Below, one piece after another: positions 10,501 through 23,387 of a stretch of DNA of 64,000 nt. Origin of the DNA: Anthostomella pinea (lineage: Eukaryota > Ascomycota > Sordariomycetes > Xylariales > Xylariaceae); NCBI GenBank assembly GCA_963556695.1, contig CAUWAG010000020.1:3906001-3970000 (forward strand), given 5' to 3'. Each line of letters opens with the position of its first letter. Within the stretch, counting starts at the first letter, position 1. Position numbers and translations under genes: made by a program. The notes beneath the pieces were generated by a model, which had not been told where the DNA came from, did not search any database, and saw nothing but the letters and a program-made list of their open reading frames with translations.

Positions 10501-11056
10501 TGGAGGCACGGCAGAACGGGCACAGGGCCCAGGCCGCCTGGCTGGAAGCATCAAATCGCAGTCTGGGTCAGGTCAGGTCAGGTCCTTCCTCCTTTTCTCT
10601 TTTGTTGTCGGTCGAGTCGCCTGGTCGCATGCCAGCAGCCACACGTCGGGGCCGTCCTTCTTCAACCTCTTTCCCTCCATTCGGCATCAGGTCCAATCCG
10701 CCTGGCCCGATCTACGGTTCCACGACACACCGCCGGTGCCCTACCTCGTTTTCCTTTCTTGTTTTTTTTGCGCATTGGGTCGTCCGTTCTAATATTCCCC
10801 TTCGATAATCCTACGTACCTACACAAAAAACCTACATACATACCTAACACAACATACATAACTGCGAATCCTGGATACGCATCACGGTTGCATGCGTAAC
10901 CTCCAGCTGCGTCCCCCCTCGGCCAATTGACCTGCGCTCCACGAGACGTCCATGAATCTTCCGGTATCGTGCATTCAAGACAAGACCAGACGACAGCACG
11001 CCAACCACGATCTGAGGCACCTGCACCCACTCGTACTTTGCCATTAATTCCTTCCT

Positions 11057-11081
11057 CCCATACCCATACCCATACCCATAC
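11057..11081. repeat. CCCATA microsatellite
   Basis: About four tandem CCCATA units upstream of the SH3-protein gene, in its probable 5' region. It is not the fungal telomere repeat (CCCTAA). Confidence 0.8.
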
Positions 11082-11588
11082 CCGTACGCCTGCCCTTCGG
11101 TCTCACCTTCCCCAACTGTAGTCACTCGTTTGTCATCTGGAATACACCACCACTCATCCCGAGTCACAACAGACTCTTCGGCAGTCTCACCATCTCGCCG
11201 CACAAACACCATTCCCTCACATCACATTCACTTTTGACAGCAAACAGCTCGGCACTGATTTTCTTGGTTTTGGTTACGGTTACGACTATTAATCCAACCA
11301 GTCTGACACTACCCTACAACACAAAAACACAAAGCGAGTACCTCTTCACGTCAGGCGCTCGCTCGACAAACGCACAAACGCCGCCGCGCAACAACCCGAG
11401 GACTGCACCTCTGCCAACCAGACCCCCCAGACTCAATCTTTCCGAGTAGCATGCGGTATTGAGCAATGATAGGATCAGAACGTCATGCATCCGTAGCGCC
11501 GGCAGCCACTATCCTCGACGCGGCTCGCACGACAGCCAACGCTGCATCAGACCTCCGCCATTTGTCACACCCAGAGCGAGCCCTCACG

Positions 11589-13515
11589 ATGCCATCCACC
11601 AGCCCCAGAAAACGAACCAGCCAGAGCACTAGGACGTCTTGGACCACACGGGGACTGCTTGTCTCAATTCTCTCCTCGGCCCCTCTGGCAATGGCACAAG
11701 ATGGCACATGTGTGTCATTATCAGGCTCAACCACCTGCCCAGCTTTCGATTCTGCCTCTGTATCGACCAGCAGCTATGTATACCGCATATAGTGAGTGCC
11801 ACATTTTGCCTTGACGTCGGTTGTCACGTAGGGGCAGCTATTGGTCCTCAAATCAGATGCTAATTTTGACTGCATTCAGCCCGTTCTTGCAATATGTAAC
11901 CGACACAGCATCGTTCGATAAACAGTTGACCCAGTACGTCCAGGGAAGTTATGCGCAAGAGAAGTAAGTCTGACTACTCCAACAATCCTCGGCCTTGAGC
12001 TCACCCGGGACTTTTAGATATCAAAACCTGCTAGGATGCGGTAGCGTCGATCTTTCCGATGCCGATCTCTATGCCCGTTTTACCATTTCGGTCATCTGTA
12101 ATGGTATTGTCCAGAATTCTATCGACAATTGCACCTTGTCCGCAGAGGCATCGAGGCCCTTGTGCGCCGACTCTTGCGCTCAATATGCCGAGAGTGAATC
12201 GTATATCGCGGCTGACCGAGATCTCTGTCCCACGACTGGTGGAAGCAACCTGCAGAGTCAGATCCGAGCTGACTTCGTCAACTGCGCTTTACCTGCGAAC
12301 GCGATATCAAGCAACAACTGTATCCAAGGTATCGCTAACGAGCCAAACAATTGTGGATATGGCGACAGTACTCTAGGATTGTGCTCGTATTGTTCTTCAG
12401 GCGGCATCAACTCGACGGATACCTGCTGCTACAACTCGAATGTGGAGGACGTATGCCAAGGCGTTGTTTTGCCCACGATTACACCCACGGTCGATTTCAA
12501 TTCATCAATGCCTACTGCTACCCCCAGTAGCACGCCAGCTGCGGCAACTTCGAAGGGCCTTTCAGGTGGTGCTATTGCCGGTATCGTGATAGGATCGCTC
12601 GTGGGAGCATTGCTTCTAGCGTTCCTGCTGTTCATGTGCATTAGACTCGCACGGCGAAGACATGGCAGCCAGAAAGGTAGCGTTTTCAACCAGCCGGCGC
12701 CCTCTAGGAAAGGCCCTCAGGCATCTCAGATACCCGCAAACGCACCTCCACAGGGATACGAAGTGCTACCGGGAGGAAGGATTGCGCGTATGTCGGCATT
12801 GGAGGGCCACTCGGGGGCTTCGCCGTCGATACCCGGAGGATCAAGACCTGGCGTGTCAGCCGGTGCTGCAGCTGCGGGTGCAGCCGGTGGGTATATGGCT
12901 GGAAGAAGAAGGGGAGACAACCACTCGTCTTCTGATTCCTTTGGAGACAGCCCCAATTCCGAGATGCGAGCTGGTGTCTTACGGCCGCCGCCTACAAACC
13001 CCCGTAGGAATGGGTCTCTATCAAGCAACTCGGTTTTGGTGGGTGAAGATCCTCAGTCTCCGACCAGTGCAGGAGGCATGTCATCGGCTCCGGGAATTAA
13101 CAGCCAGCAGTCAGAACAGCTACCATTCTTCAAGGACTACTATTCACAGGACGACATCCATCCCGGACACCGCGTCGCGGTACTCTGGGCATATCAGCCG
13201 CGCGCCGCTGACGAATTTGCCTTGGAACGTGGCGACATGCTGAAGGTGGTTGGCATCTGGGATGACGGATGGGCGACGGGCATCTTGATGGACGAGAGAG
13301 CAGACGAATGGGAAGCAAGACGGCAAGCACAGAGAGACAGCGGAGTTTCGAATACGTCCGGTCGTGGTCGAGAGGAGTCGCCTCCAGCCAGCGGAGAGAT
13401 CAAGGCTTTCCCCTTGGTATGTGTCTGCCTACCCGAGCACTGGAGAAAAACGATTGAAGGAGATGGATCTACCGAAACTGGATCTAGTGCGCACCAAGGC
13501 AGCCAGCATACTTGA
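11589..13515 (+). CDS. Single-pass membrane protein with cysteine-rich exterior and C-terminal SH3 domain
   Basis: Three exons (11589-11791, 11880-11963, 12018-13515) give 594 residues. Introns have GTGAGT...CAG and GTAAGT...TAG borders and the frame continues across both. Order: a signal peptide ending near PLAMA/QDGTC, an extracellular cysteine-rich domain (about residues 40-230, more than 15 Cys), a Ser/Thr/Pro stalk, one transmembrane helix (GAIAGIVIGSLVGALLLAFL) with an RRR stop-transfer signal, then a low-complexity cytoplasmic region. The C-terminal SH3 domain reads ALWAYQPRAADEFALERGD and, after an inserted serine-rich loop, IKAFPLVCVCLPEHW. The architecture suggests a plasma-membrane or cell-wall sensor that recruits proline-rich partners. 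This is a recurrent layout in filamentous ascomycetes, but the exact role is not known to me. An upstream in-frame ATG at 11466 exists; the start at 11589 was preferred because it puts the signal peptide near the N-terminus. Confidence 0.85.
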
Positions 13516-14680
13516 GTCTGATGATGACCTTCAATGTTGCCCATTTCGGATTCAAGGATAAAAGAAGGAATTCTGCTTGCATACTCCGGCGTTCAGACCG
13601 TTTGCCATGGATTCAGGCTCGGACGAGATACTGCGCCATGCCATGGGCTACGTTCCTCTTGTCAGGTCGACTTTCCCAACTTGCGGAGAAGCCCAACGCC
13701 GATGTGCTGTCGACCTCATCCACTCCGGCATCTCCCACCATTAACCCTTCCACATAGATACGACAAGTCGCATTCTTGTGATGGACACGCTTAATGCCCT
13801 CAGTTCTACGCGACCCATTTGATTACTTTCTGACGACGTATCGCCTCGAATCACGACCTGCGCCCAAGCCTTCTGGTAGCAAGCAGTGAACTGCGCGTCG
13901 GCTTGTCTTCGGAAACCTTTGAGTTGAAGAGACGAATGATACCTAATATTACGAATACTTGCAACTGGCGCCCTCCCCTTTCTCTTCGATTGTTTCATCT
14001 ATATACCCGATTTGCCCTAGAAGCAAGGTGTTTGTGGGGGCGGATGCTGTCGGGGAGGGCCGTTGCTTTTTAATATGATTCTGCTTCCCAGAGGAGAGAT
14101 TGGGACGAGGTGGGAGCTACATGTTATGCTGCCTGCATGCCTACGAGGGAGTTGGCGGATGGGAAGTGAGACGCCTAGGGGTACTTCTTCACTAGGTTGT
14201 AAAGGGCGTTCTCATGCCACCGTGCATGTAGATGAGCGTGGAAAGTCTCTTGTCAAACAAAGAGTTGACATCCTCCACCTCGATCACCTAGTTAAATAAG
14301 AAGGAAGATTACCAACGACCTTTTCCAATGCCAGAGGTGCAAGCCAACGAGCACGTTCGTATTGGAAGGTTTCCACGGATTGATAATCGGTAAGGCGTCT
14401 GACCTCGCCCAGATATCGAGGCACATCCTGCTGGTGCTTTAGGTGCAACGGTAATGTGATTCAGTGCCTTCAGTATAACAATGCTCTTGGATTCCATATC
14501 TGCAGAATCTAAGATGATCGTTCCCAATAATACCTACCTAACCTAAGGTAGTTGAAACAAGGCTATCAGACGACACAAAGGAGGCTCTAACATGAGGTCG
14601 GGACGGGTATGGCCCAAGCTCTATACCTACATAGGTAAGCGGGCTGCAGTATCGGTGCTTTAATTACCTCGGAAAAAGTA
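13516..14680. other. Intergenic region
   Basis: About 1.2 kb downstream of the SH3 gene, leading into the repeat block. Frames at 13741-13998 minus and 14063-14299 plus are short and unrecognisable. Short TACCTAACCTAAGGTA-like words near 14531-14550 are low-complexity motifs. Confidence 0.6.
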
Positions 14681-14937
14681 TGTGGATCCCAGCCACTGGA
14701 TGCAGCCACCAGTACCTTATCGGATCTCCTGTCATCCAGGGCGTTCTACGATAAGGTTACCTGGGATGGCTGTCCCAGGTGACAGGTACCCAACCACTGC
14801 AATTTAGGTATTTAGATACTTCTTGGATGGGATCCTTCCCGTCCGAACGTAACCAAGCACCAACCAGAATACAGATCATCCCAACCAAGATTTGTGATAG
14901 ATCTCTGTTCTAGTTCCGCTACCACAAAGGCACAGGG
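14681..14937 (+). repeat. 257-bp structured dispersed repeat, copy 1
   Basis: It matches the reverse complement of 54413-54669 at all but 4 of 257 positions by direct reading. It contains a perfect stem ACCTTATCG...CGATAAGGT and a second stem ACCTGGGA...TCCCAGGT. No target duplication and no coding frame are seen. At under 300 bp it is shorter than the duplication length that RIP usually detects, which may explain why the two copies stayed alike. Confidence 0.85.
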
Positions 14938-15044
14938 CAACGGTCGCTAATCGACCGTTCCAAGGGTGCTAGGACCACCCCAAATCCACCTGGTCCGCGC
15001 CCAGACGACCTGCAGCCACACCACCTGCACCACTCTATCCAGCA
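14938..15044 (+). mobile_element. Truncated LTR fragment
   Basis: It resembles the right-hand part of the solo LTR at 15150-15381 in direct orientation, from the TCGACCGTT word to the CCAGCA end. The left part is missing and is replaced abruptly by the 257-bp repeat. No target duplication can be assigned. Confidence 0.65.
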
Positions 15045-15149
15045 ATTATTAAGTAAATATATATTTAAAAAACCGTTATTAAATAATAAATAATAGAAAA
15101 ACGGTTATTTAAAATAAAAAAATCTACCAAAATAAATATTATTAACTGT

Positions 15150-15381
15150 TGTTAGAATTTGTATGCGGAAATATTGGTTCATTCGTTCGTAGTTCTGTAT
15201 CTACTTTGGTATGGACGAATTCACACCTAAATACAGGTGTAACGCGCCTGCCTGCCGTAGCACTAGAGCTGTGGGGCAACGTCCCTAGTCGACCGTTTCT
15301 AGGGCGCTCGGACCACCCCAATCTACCTGGTCCGTGCGCAGACCACCTGCAGCCACACCACCTGCACCACTCCATCCAACA
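15150..15381 (-). mobile_element. Solo LTR, family 2
   Basis: A 232-bp unit with TGTTAG...CCAACA ends flanked by a perfect ACTGT duplication (15145-15149 and 15382-15386). Read on the minus strand it begins TGTTGGATGGAG and ends TTCTAACA. Orientation is tentative because no internal polyadenylation or promoter signal was assigned. The fragment at 14938-15044 is a relative. Confidence 0.85.
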
Positions 15382-15386
15382 ACTGT

Positions 15387-18247
15387 TAACATTTTATATA
15401 GTGGTTTTTAAATGTAACGTTAATTTATGTAATAATTTAAGGTTTGGTTTTCAGTTATACCTTTCATTGAAAATAAGTAATAGTTATAGTAATTACACGT
15501 ATTATAAAATTATAGCTTGTTAGAAAAATTTCTATTTAACTAGTGTTTAGATGTATAAAAGCTTTTTAATATGTTTACTTTTATTAATAAAGCGTTTGTT
15601 TCGCTTGTTTTTTAAGTTATCTTTAAATAATAGAACGTTAGAGTCTTTATAATTCTAATTGAATTAAGCTTAAAATAAAAACATAACTCTATAAAGGTTT
15701 TAACCCGTTTTAATAGCCTTGTTTATTATATTTAATAACAATAAATCAAAATCTTTCATTTTTTATATGATAATATATATAATTGAGATTCATACAAATT
15801 GAAACGGTTCTGGTATAAGCAATTATTTAGATTATAATATATTATTTTATAAATCTTAATAGCTTTGTATTTATATTAGTTTTTAAATATTCAATAAACA
15901 TATTATTAAACATTCTTTTTATATAAATAAAAGGCCGTAAGTTAAAAAATGTAATATTTCAAGCGACTCGAACGCACTTAAATAATACTTATTATGGTAT
16001 ATTTTAATTAGAAAAAAGCTTATTAAATAGTTTAAATTAAAATTTTGATAATTTAATTAAAGTTTACGGTTATTCCTTTCGTACGATATAAAACAATAAT
16101 ATAATAAAGTTAACCTTAGTCCGTTAATATTGATTAACTTTTTCAATTTTTATTCAATTTTATTTATCATACAATGCGTAAAATAATAATAATTAAAACT
16201 TGTTAAGAATTATATTAGTAACCAGAACATTAAAAGTAATAAATTTTATATTATTATTTGCTTAAATACCGTGAAGCATTTTATTATTGATAAATTAAAA
16301 TTAAATTAAATCAAATAAATTAAATTAATTTTAATAAAAATTAAATAAAATTAAATCGAATTAAGTAATATAATAGTTATAGATTCAAATTTAAGTTGTT
16401 AAAATTCGAAGTAATTAGCTTTAAAACTTCAAAAAACTTAATATAATATAAATATTATAGCTATATTATGTATATAAAAGGATTTAATAGTAACTTTAAC
16501 GTATAATGTAATCAATTTGTTATTATACATTAAAAAAAGCTATATTAAACGATTAATTTAATGCTTAATATATTAATATTGAAAATAAAAATAACCGTTC
16601 GTAAAATAATGTAAATAATTAGAATAAACTTATAAAATTCGTTATATATATTACTAGTGTTAATATAAAAGATCAAGCGTAATAAAAGCAAGTATTAATC
16701 AACACACATTACTGAATATAACATTTCTAATTAAAATATTAATATATATATGGTATAACTAAAAGGGTTTAATTTTATTATTAATATTAATAATTATATA
16801 AAAAATATTAATAACCCGTTTTGCTTTTTTAAAATATTCGAGTTTTTAAAAGCAGTATTATATAAAAACATAACCTTTTTATAACTTCAAATATCGCTTA
16901 AAAATAAAAATAATCTTTATTAATATTTTAAATTAATTCATATCATATTAATAAATATAAAGCTTATAAAAGCTTAAACTTACAAATCTAAATTTACCGT
17001 ATTTTCCAATAAAATTTTTATTTTATTTTAACTAACAGTGTATTTAAACTATATATATATATATATATATTATAAAAAAACATGAATTCTTAACTATTAA
17101 ATGAGTTAACCAAAAGTGTTCTCTTATCTCTTAGTAACGTAATATATATCGAATGTTATTAATTCGATGTATTTTTTCAAAATACTTTCGTTTGTATTAT
17201 TAAAAAACTAATTAAATTTAACTTTTCCTAAATTAATTAAAATATATATATAATTATTTCAACAAATATTATATTTAATAGACTTACTATTAATAGTTAT
17301 TATTTTGTAGGAAGTTGTAATATTAAATAAATGAAAATATTTTTTTAAAAGGGTTTCTTTTTTATAAACGTAATTGATGGTGAAAAAAGGTTAAATATAA
17401 ATAAATAAGTTTTATATGTAATATTTTTATTAAAGCTAGTTTTTATTTACAAAAACAAGATTAATTTTTAAAAAAATACGTTATTGTTGGAACAGGCTTG
17501 AACGATCAATCATAATACTCGAGTATTGGGTCAAGGTCATAATGTTGCTGATGGTTGGATTGGGAAGTCTAGCTGGACCTGCAAGTCTGGGTAAGTGACC
17601 TAATAATCCGGTATCTAATCTCTTATCTAATCATACATGTGGGTTCTGTATGGATGGTTTGACTGTGGATCACATGGATCCAACAGTTATAAACTTATAC
17701 CACTTATTCCTACCAAGACATTTTATATATATAAATATAATCAAGAATATTTTATTAATAAAATAGGGTTAAACAAATATTATATAGATATTTTCGTATA
17801 TAATATCGTAATAACGATTAAATTGTACATATACATAATAGGTAAAATAAAAATAAAAATAAAATCATTTAATGTTTGAAAATGTTTTTTTAAAAAGCTT
17901 TTAAAGTAATCAATACGTTTTATACGCTTAGCTTTTTGAAGTAAAGTATTTATTTAAATTATTAAAGTTAAAACAATAAACTTATTATTATGTCCCAAAT
18001 TTCAAATTGTGATAGTTTATAGAAAAATTTAATTCTTAAAAAATTGAAGAATAAATCACGTTTTATTAAATATTTGATACGTTTATTTAATATATTAATT
18101 ACAAGGTTAAAAATGATATTAAATGAGTTATTTCTATTTTATTTGTAAATTGATACATTAAAAGACACTTTTATTCATAAAATATATAAATTTTCTTTTC
18201 GTTATATATGATCGAAATATCCATACTATCAATTTTAGCTTAAAATA
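15387..18247. other. Large AT-rich, RIP-like block
   Basis: About 2.9 kb of very AT-rich DNA with homopolymer and TA-rich runs (for example a TA tract near 17050-17070) and no credible gene. The block is broken by the solo LTR at 17485-17685 and ends sharply at boundary repeat 3. Such blocks in ascomycetes are usually repeats destroyed by RIP and packaged as heterochromatin; here that is inferred from composition only. Confidence 0.7.
17485..17685 (+). mobile_element. Solo LTR, family 1 (second copy)
   Basis: A 201-bp unit with the same TGTTGGAACAGG start and GGATCCAACA end as 6417-6620 and clear similarity throughout. It is flanked by a perfect GTTAT duplication (17480-17484 and 17686-17690). 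It is nested in the AT-rich block yet itself less AT-rich, so the insertion is younger than the decay around it. Confidence 0.88.
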
Positions 18248-18345
18248 ATATTTAAAGTATGTCGCATGCTTAGAAGGCACGGACGGCGACGCCCCTCAAG
18301 GGCGTCGCCCTGCAGAGAAAAGGGCTCTGCTTTTTTCGGAGGTAT
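18248..18345 (+). repeat. Boundary repeat, copy 3
   Basis: Third copy of the repeat at 2537-2635, with TTTAAAGTAT, GGCACGGA, GCGACGCC, GGGCTCTG, a T-run and CGGAGGTA in the same order. Again AT-rich DNA ends here and the gene-bearing side begins. VPS15 starts 248 bp downstream. Confidence 0.75.
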
Positions 18346-18592
18346 AAGCTGTCACCCGCCATACCTTATCTATCAGGCTATCAGGGTCACGTCTGCCTCG
18401 CCGACGCATTGGCGTCATTGCTTGAGTACATCAGCTGCCACCTCGTCCCGTCGCATTGCGGCGCCCGGGTAGCGAACTTAAGAATCACGGATCTCTCACT
18501 GTTCCATGTTCCGATCCTACATGGGCGGTGCCGACAATGATCCATCTACTCGTTGAATCCTCGCCAAGGTAGCTGCGTTACATACCCACGCA

Positions 18593-21500
18593 ATGGGTAA
18601 CAGCTATTCACTCTCAACGCCGTACGCCGGCTCGGCTGGTATCGACATTCCGGAGCTGGCAGATCTAGCACACGAGAGATCGATAGGCAACGCCCGGTTC
18701 ATGAAGAGCATCCGCGCACGCCATCGCGACGGAGTGGCTCTGGCAAAGGTCACCGTCAAGCCCTACAGCAACTGTTCCCTGCGCGAGTACGGCGAGAAGA
18801 TACTGCGTGAGCCGCCCTCACTTCTCACTTCCTGCCTTTCAAATGTGACATCTCTCGCTAACCACCTCTAAAGTGGAACGTGAGAAGTTAAAAGACGTAC
18901 CAAACGCCCTCGGCTTCGAGCGCGCCTTCGAGACCGACACCAACGCCTACCTCGTCCGCCAGTACATCTATAGTTCGCTGTATGATCGCCTGTCCACAAG
19001 ACCCTTTCTCGAAGACATAGAGAAGAAATGGTTGGCATTTCAGTTGCTATGCGCTTTGCGCGACTGCCACGCCCGGGAAATATACCACGGCGACATCAAG
19101 ACGGAGAATGTCATGGTGACCTCTTGGAACTGGCTATACCTCACCGACTTTACCGGTTCTTTCAAACCAACGAAGCTTCCCGACAATAACCCTGGGACAT
19201 ACTCGTACTTCTTCGACCTATCCGGCCGGAGGACTTGTTATCTCGCGCCTGAGAGGTTTGTGGAGCATATCCAGAATGCGCAAGAGCTGGAGGGACACGA
19301 TCTGACGTGGTCGATGGATATCTTCAGCGCTGGCTGCGTTATCGCCGAGCTCTTCCTGGAAACGCCAATCTTCAGTCTAAGCCAAACGTTCAAGTACCGC
19401 CGCGGCGAATACGATCCTGTCATATCACACCTGAGCAGAATACCCGACCAAGGGTTGCGCGAAATGCTGTCCAGCATGATACAGCGGGATCCTCAGAAGC
19501 GATACTCGGCCGAGCAGTATCTAGACTTCTACAAAAGCAAGGTGTTTCCGGGATATTTCTACAGCTTCCTCCACCAGTACATGGAGCTCATCACCGATCC
19601 CAGTTCCGGGAGAGCCCCCATCACGGGTTCTGGCAAGAACCCCCAGAACCTGGGCGAAGCAGATGATCGAATAGACCGGGTGTTCTACGACTTTGACAAG
19701 ATTGCCTACTTCCTGGGCTATCATGATAATAAGAAGAAATCAGAACTTGCCCATTTCGCACCCAGGCTTGGCCTTGGCTTATTCCCCGTACGATTGAACA
19801 TACCGAATAACGAACACTTTACCACTGTTGGGGCGCAGGATCCGACAGATGATGGGACTTTGATCTTCCTCACTTTAGTCGCAGGTTCTCTTAGGAACAC
19901 TGCCCGTTCCGCTTCCAAGATCAGAGCATGTGATTTGTTATTGGCTTTTGCGGAAAGGTTGACCGATGAGGCAAAACTGGATCGAGTCTTGCCGTACTTG
20001 ATGACCATGATGAACGACGAAGTCGACCTCGTTGCAATCGCGGCTCTGAGGTCCGTGACTCAGCTTTTAGCATTGGTCATGATTGTCAGCCCTGTCAACG
20101 CCCATGTGTTTCCTGAATACATCATGCCCAGGATGCAGGTATTCCTGTCAGGTGCATCCAGGCAACTCATCATGGGAAAGGAACGCAGAGAACCAAGTGC
20201 GCTGGTTCGTGCAACCTACGCATCGTGCCTGGGCAGCCTTGCAACCACAGCATCGAGGTTCCTGGAGCTGACGGCCATCCTTAGAGCGGAGGGATCGATC
20301 AGCACAGCGGACCCTGAAGTGGAAGGCGGAAGCGAGGCCGATGCTGCCTTTGATCACTTATTCGATAACACGCAAGGGGAGCTGGTCGACCTGTTCGAGA
20401 ACCACGCCAAAGCGTTGGTTGAGGACTCTGACGCGTCTGTTCGCCGGGCTTTCCTCACTTCAGTCCCAGAATTATGCATGTTCTTCGGCAGTGCCGAGTC
20501 AAACGACATCTTGCTCACGCATCTCAATACCTACCTGAACGACCGTGACTGGATGCTGAAATGTGCCTTTTTCGACACAATCGTCGGGATCGCGGCCTTC
20601 CTTGGTAGCACAAGCTTGGAAGAATTCAGTCTTCCACTGATGGTACAAGCGGTCACAGACCCTGAAGAGCATGTCGTACAAGCAGCTTTACACTCCTTGG
20701 CCGAGCTCGCAAAACTGGGCCTCCTGTCCAAGGCGAAAACGTGGGAGCTGATCGACGTGGTTGGCCGATTCACAATGCATCCGAACCTTTGGATCAGAGA
20801 ATCAGCGGCCGAGTATATATCCAGCGCCGCAAAGCTGCTGTCACCTGCTGACATACGATGTATCGTCTTACCGCTCGTCAGGTCGTTCCTGAAACCTGCC
20901 ATCATTCCTGACTTCTCCGAGCTGGCCTTACTGGATGCGTTGAAGAAGCCAATGTCGAGGACAGTGTTCGACTTGGCGCTGTCTTGGGCACAAAAAACCG
21001 ACAAGGGGCTGTTCTGGAAAGCCGTCAGGCAGCAGAAGCAGTCAACATTTACGATTGCGTCTACGGCACTGGCTATTCGTTCATCTCGGGAGCTACAGCC
21101 TCAGACGCTCAATAAAGTGCCTCGAAACGACGAGGATGAGCAGTGGCTTTCGCGACTGCGAAATATGGGAATGGCCACCGAAGATGAGTTCAAGCTCCTT
21201 GTTCTCAGGGAATTCATCTGGCGTTTGAGTCAGATGAAGAATCGTGACCTCAATGCGCAGGATAATATAACTACGACTCTCAACGAGATCATCGAGTTGC
21301 GAAGCTTGAATGTCAAGATGCAGACGATCATGTTCGACGAGAGTGCCGGACTCGAGGAGCAGAGATGGCGACAGCAGCAAGAGCCGGAGACCGATAAGGG
21401 GCCATATACCATTGCTGACGCGCTAATGGATGCATCTATGACAATTGATGGACCTGTTGGACGGAGACGGCGCGCTGCTATGAATAGTCATCGGTCACGA

Positions 21501-23387
21501 ATGAGCCAAGGGGGCACAGTTTCGCCGAGGACAAGGGACAACAGGGGATTGTCACCGGTACACACAGCGCCATCATCACCACTAGACGGACGCGCGGGCT
21601 CTGATGCCTCGCGGAGGGCTTCGTCAGTCACACGAGGGCAAAAGTCTCAGGATGATGACGCCTCGGTTTCGGATGCACCATACGCCTCAAGAAGGACTAT
21701 CCGACACCAGGCGAGCGCACTCGATCTGCTGAACAGGAAGGATAGTGGAAGATCCACTGCAGAAACAGGAACGACCGAGGCGAATGCGTTCGGCCAAGTA
21801 GAAGGGCCTTTTGCACAGAACCCGCCTCCGCAAATAATCATTGCTGGAGATGCTGGGGAGGACGGCAAGTCAGACACGAGAGAACGCCCAGCACATACAT
21901 ATGAGGGTAGTGACCCGAACATACTCAAGATGCTTGACAACATGTACGTCGATAATTATCCCCATGATATCGCGGAATTCGGACCTCTCGTCTCGCCAGT
22001 GACGAGAAGGAAGGCCAGCAAAGCCGCAGGCCAGTTGAGCGAAGAAGCTTGGAAGCCGGGTGGCAGGCTGGTTGCTACGTTTTCCGAGCATATTGGGGCT
22101 ATCAACCGCGTCATCCCGTCTCCAGACCATCAGTTCTTCATCACAGGAGGCGATGATGGTTGTGTGAAGGTATGGGACTCATCACGGCTTGAACGCAATG
22201 TAACACATCGCGCGAGGCAAACGCACAAGCATCCACCGGGTGCGAAAGTCGTTGCCCTTTGCTTCATCGAGAACACGCATACGTTCGTCAGCTGCGCCAC
22301 TGATGGCAGGGTTCACATCGTCAAAGTTGACACTGCGGTCTCGAGCGGAGCTACCAAGTACATCAGACTACGCCTACTTCGAGAGTACCAACTCCCGACG
22401 GACGAGTACGCTGTTTGGTGCGAGCATTTCAAACATGAGCTGAGCTCTGTCCTCATCGTGGCGACGAATCGCTCACGTGTCTTGGCCATGGACCTTCGCA
22501 CGATGACGCTATTGTATGTGCTTGAGAATCCCGTACATCACGGCACACCAACGTGCTTCTGCATTGATCGAAAACGGAATTGGTTGTTGCTCGGCACATC
22601 GCACGGTGTCCTGGATTTGTGGGATTTGCGCTTCAAGATGCGCCTCAAAGGCTGGGGCATACCGGGCAAGTCAGCCATCTACCGCCTAAGCCTACACCCG
22701 GTCAAGGGCCGCGGGAAGTGGGTGTGCGTAGCAGGGGGCACCGGCCTGGGAGAGGTGACGGTCTGGGACCTCGAAAAGACACAATGCCGCGAGATCTACC
22801 GCGCCGGCGGGGCCCGGGAGGGACCCAAAGAGTACAAAGCCTGGGACGTGGACGAGGATAAGCCCGAGGGCATGCTGGGCCACTTCGCGACAAACGGCCT
22901 TGAACCGGCGGCAGCCAGCGCCAATGTGGACCGCGGCGTGCGCGCCATGGTCGTCGGCGCGGGAACCATGGAGGACCAGCGCGACGTCCGCTACGGCTAC
23001 ATCCTGACGGGCGGCTCGGACAAGAAGCTCCGCTTCTGGGACCTGATCCGCATCGAGAACTCGTGCGTCTTCAGCGGTCTGCAGGGCGAGGACGCCAGGC
23101 CCATCTTCGCCACCGCCAACACGCCCACGCAGCCAGGCCTGACGCTCAACGTCGAGCGGCTGCCCAAGAGCGCGGATCAGAAGAGCGGTGGGAAGAACGG
23201 GAAGCCCGCAGAAGCAGGTGGTAGCAGCGGCAGGGAGAAGCCGCCGCGCCACACGGTCATCTCGGCCGAGCAGGGCCAGCTGCTTAGGAGCCACCTGGAC
23301 TCGGTCCTCGACGTGGCGGTGCTCGAGCTGCCGTACACCATGACCGTCAGCGTCGACCGGTCCGGCGTCATCTTCGTCTTCCAGTAA
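18593..23387 (+). CDS. VPS15: Vps15: regulatory protein kinase of the Vps34 PI3-kinase complex
   Basis: Two exons (18593-18806, 18874-23387) give 1575 residues. The 67-nt intron has a GCTAAC branch site and restores ...KILLEREKL. MGNSYS at the N-terminus is a myristoylation signal, as in yeast Vps15. The kinase domain lacks a canonical glycine loop and has HGDIKTEN (about residue 143) and TDFT in place of DFG, both family traits. Central HEAT repeats span about residues 400-850, a low-complexity linker follows, and a C-terminal WD40 propeller starts near residue 1134. The protein anchors and activates Vps34 on endosomal, vacuolar and autophagic membranes, making PI3P. The gene lies directly beside the AT-rich block, with only about 250 bp between boundary repeat 3 and the ATG, so its promoter is unusually close to presumed heterochromatin. 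Confidence 0.96.

Larger units (their letters stand above)
7171..11588. other. Long intergenic segment without a supported gene
   Basis: About 4.4 kb of balanced DNA. Frames such as 8766-9416 plus, 7949-8419 minus and 9933-10523 minus have no recognisable domain, no splice-linked continuation and a composition that fits chance reading of non-coding DNA. The right end, from about 10500, is the promoter and 5' untranslated region of the SH3 gene, with pyrimidine-rich tracts, GGTCA repeats near 10568 and a CCCATA microsatellite. Older decayed elements may be present but none was identified. Confidence 0.55.

Noticed and set aside
9933..10523. 196-codon frame on the minus strand
   Set aside because: No domain, no splice partners, and heavily overlapping frames on both strands of similar length; it fits chance reading of GC-balanced non-coding DNA.
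11057..11081. Possible internal telomere repeat
   Set aside because: The unit is CCCATA, not CCCTAA, and there are only about four copies.
14681..14937. Interpretation of the 257-bp repeat as a solo LTR (TG...CA ends)
   Set aside because: It can be read as TGTGGA...GGCACA, but neither copy has a target duplication at those points, so no class was assigned.
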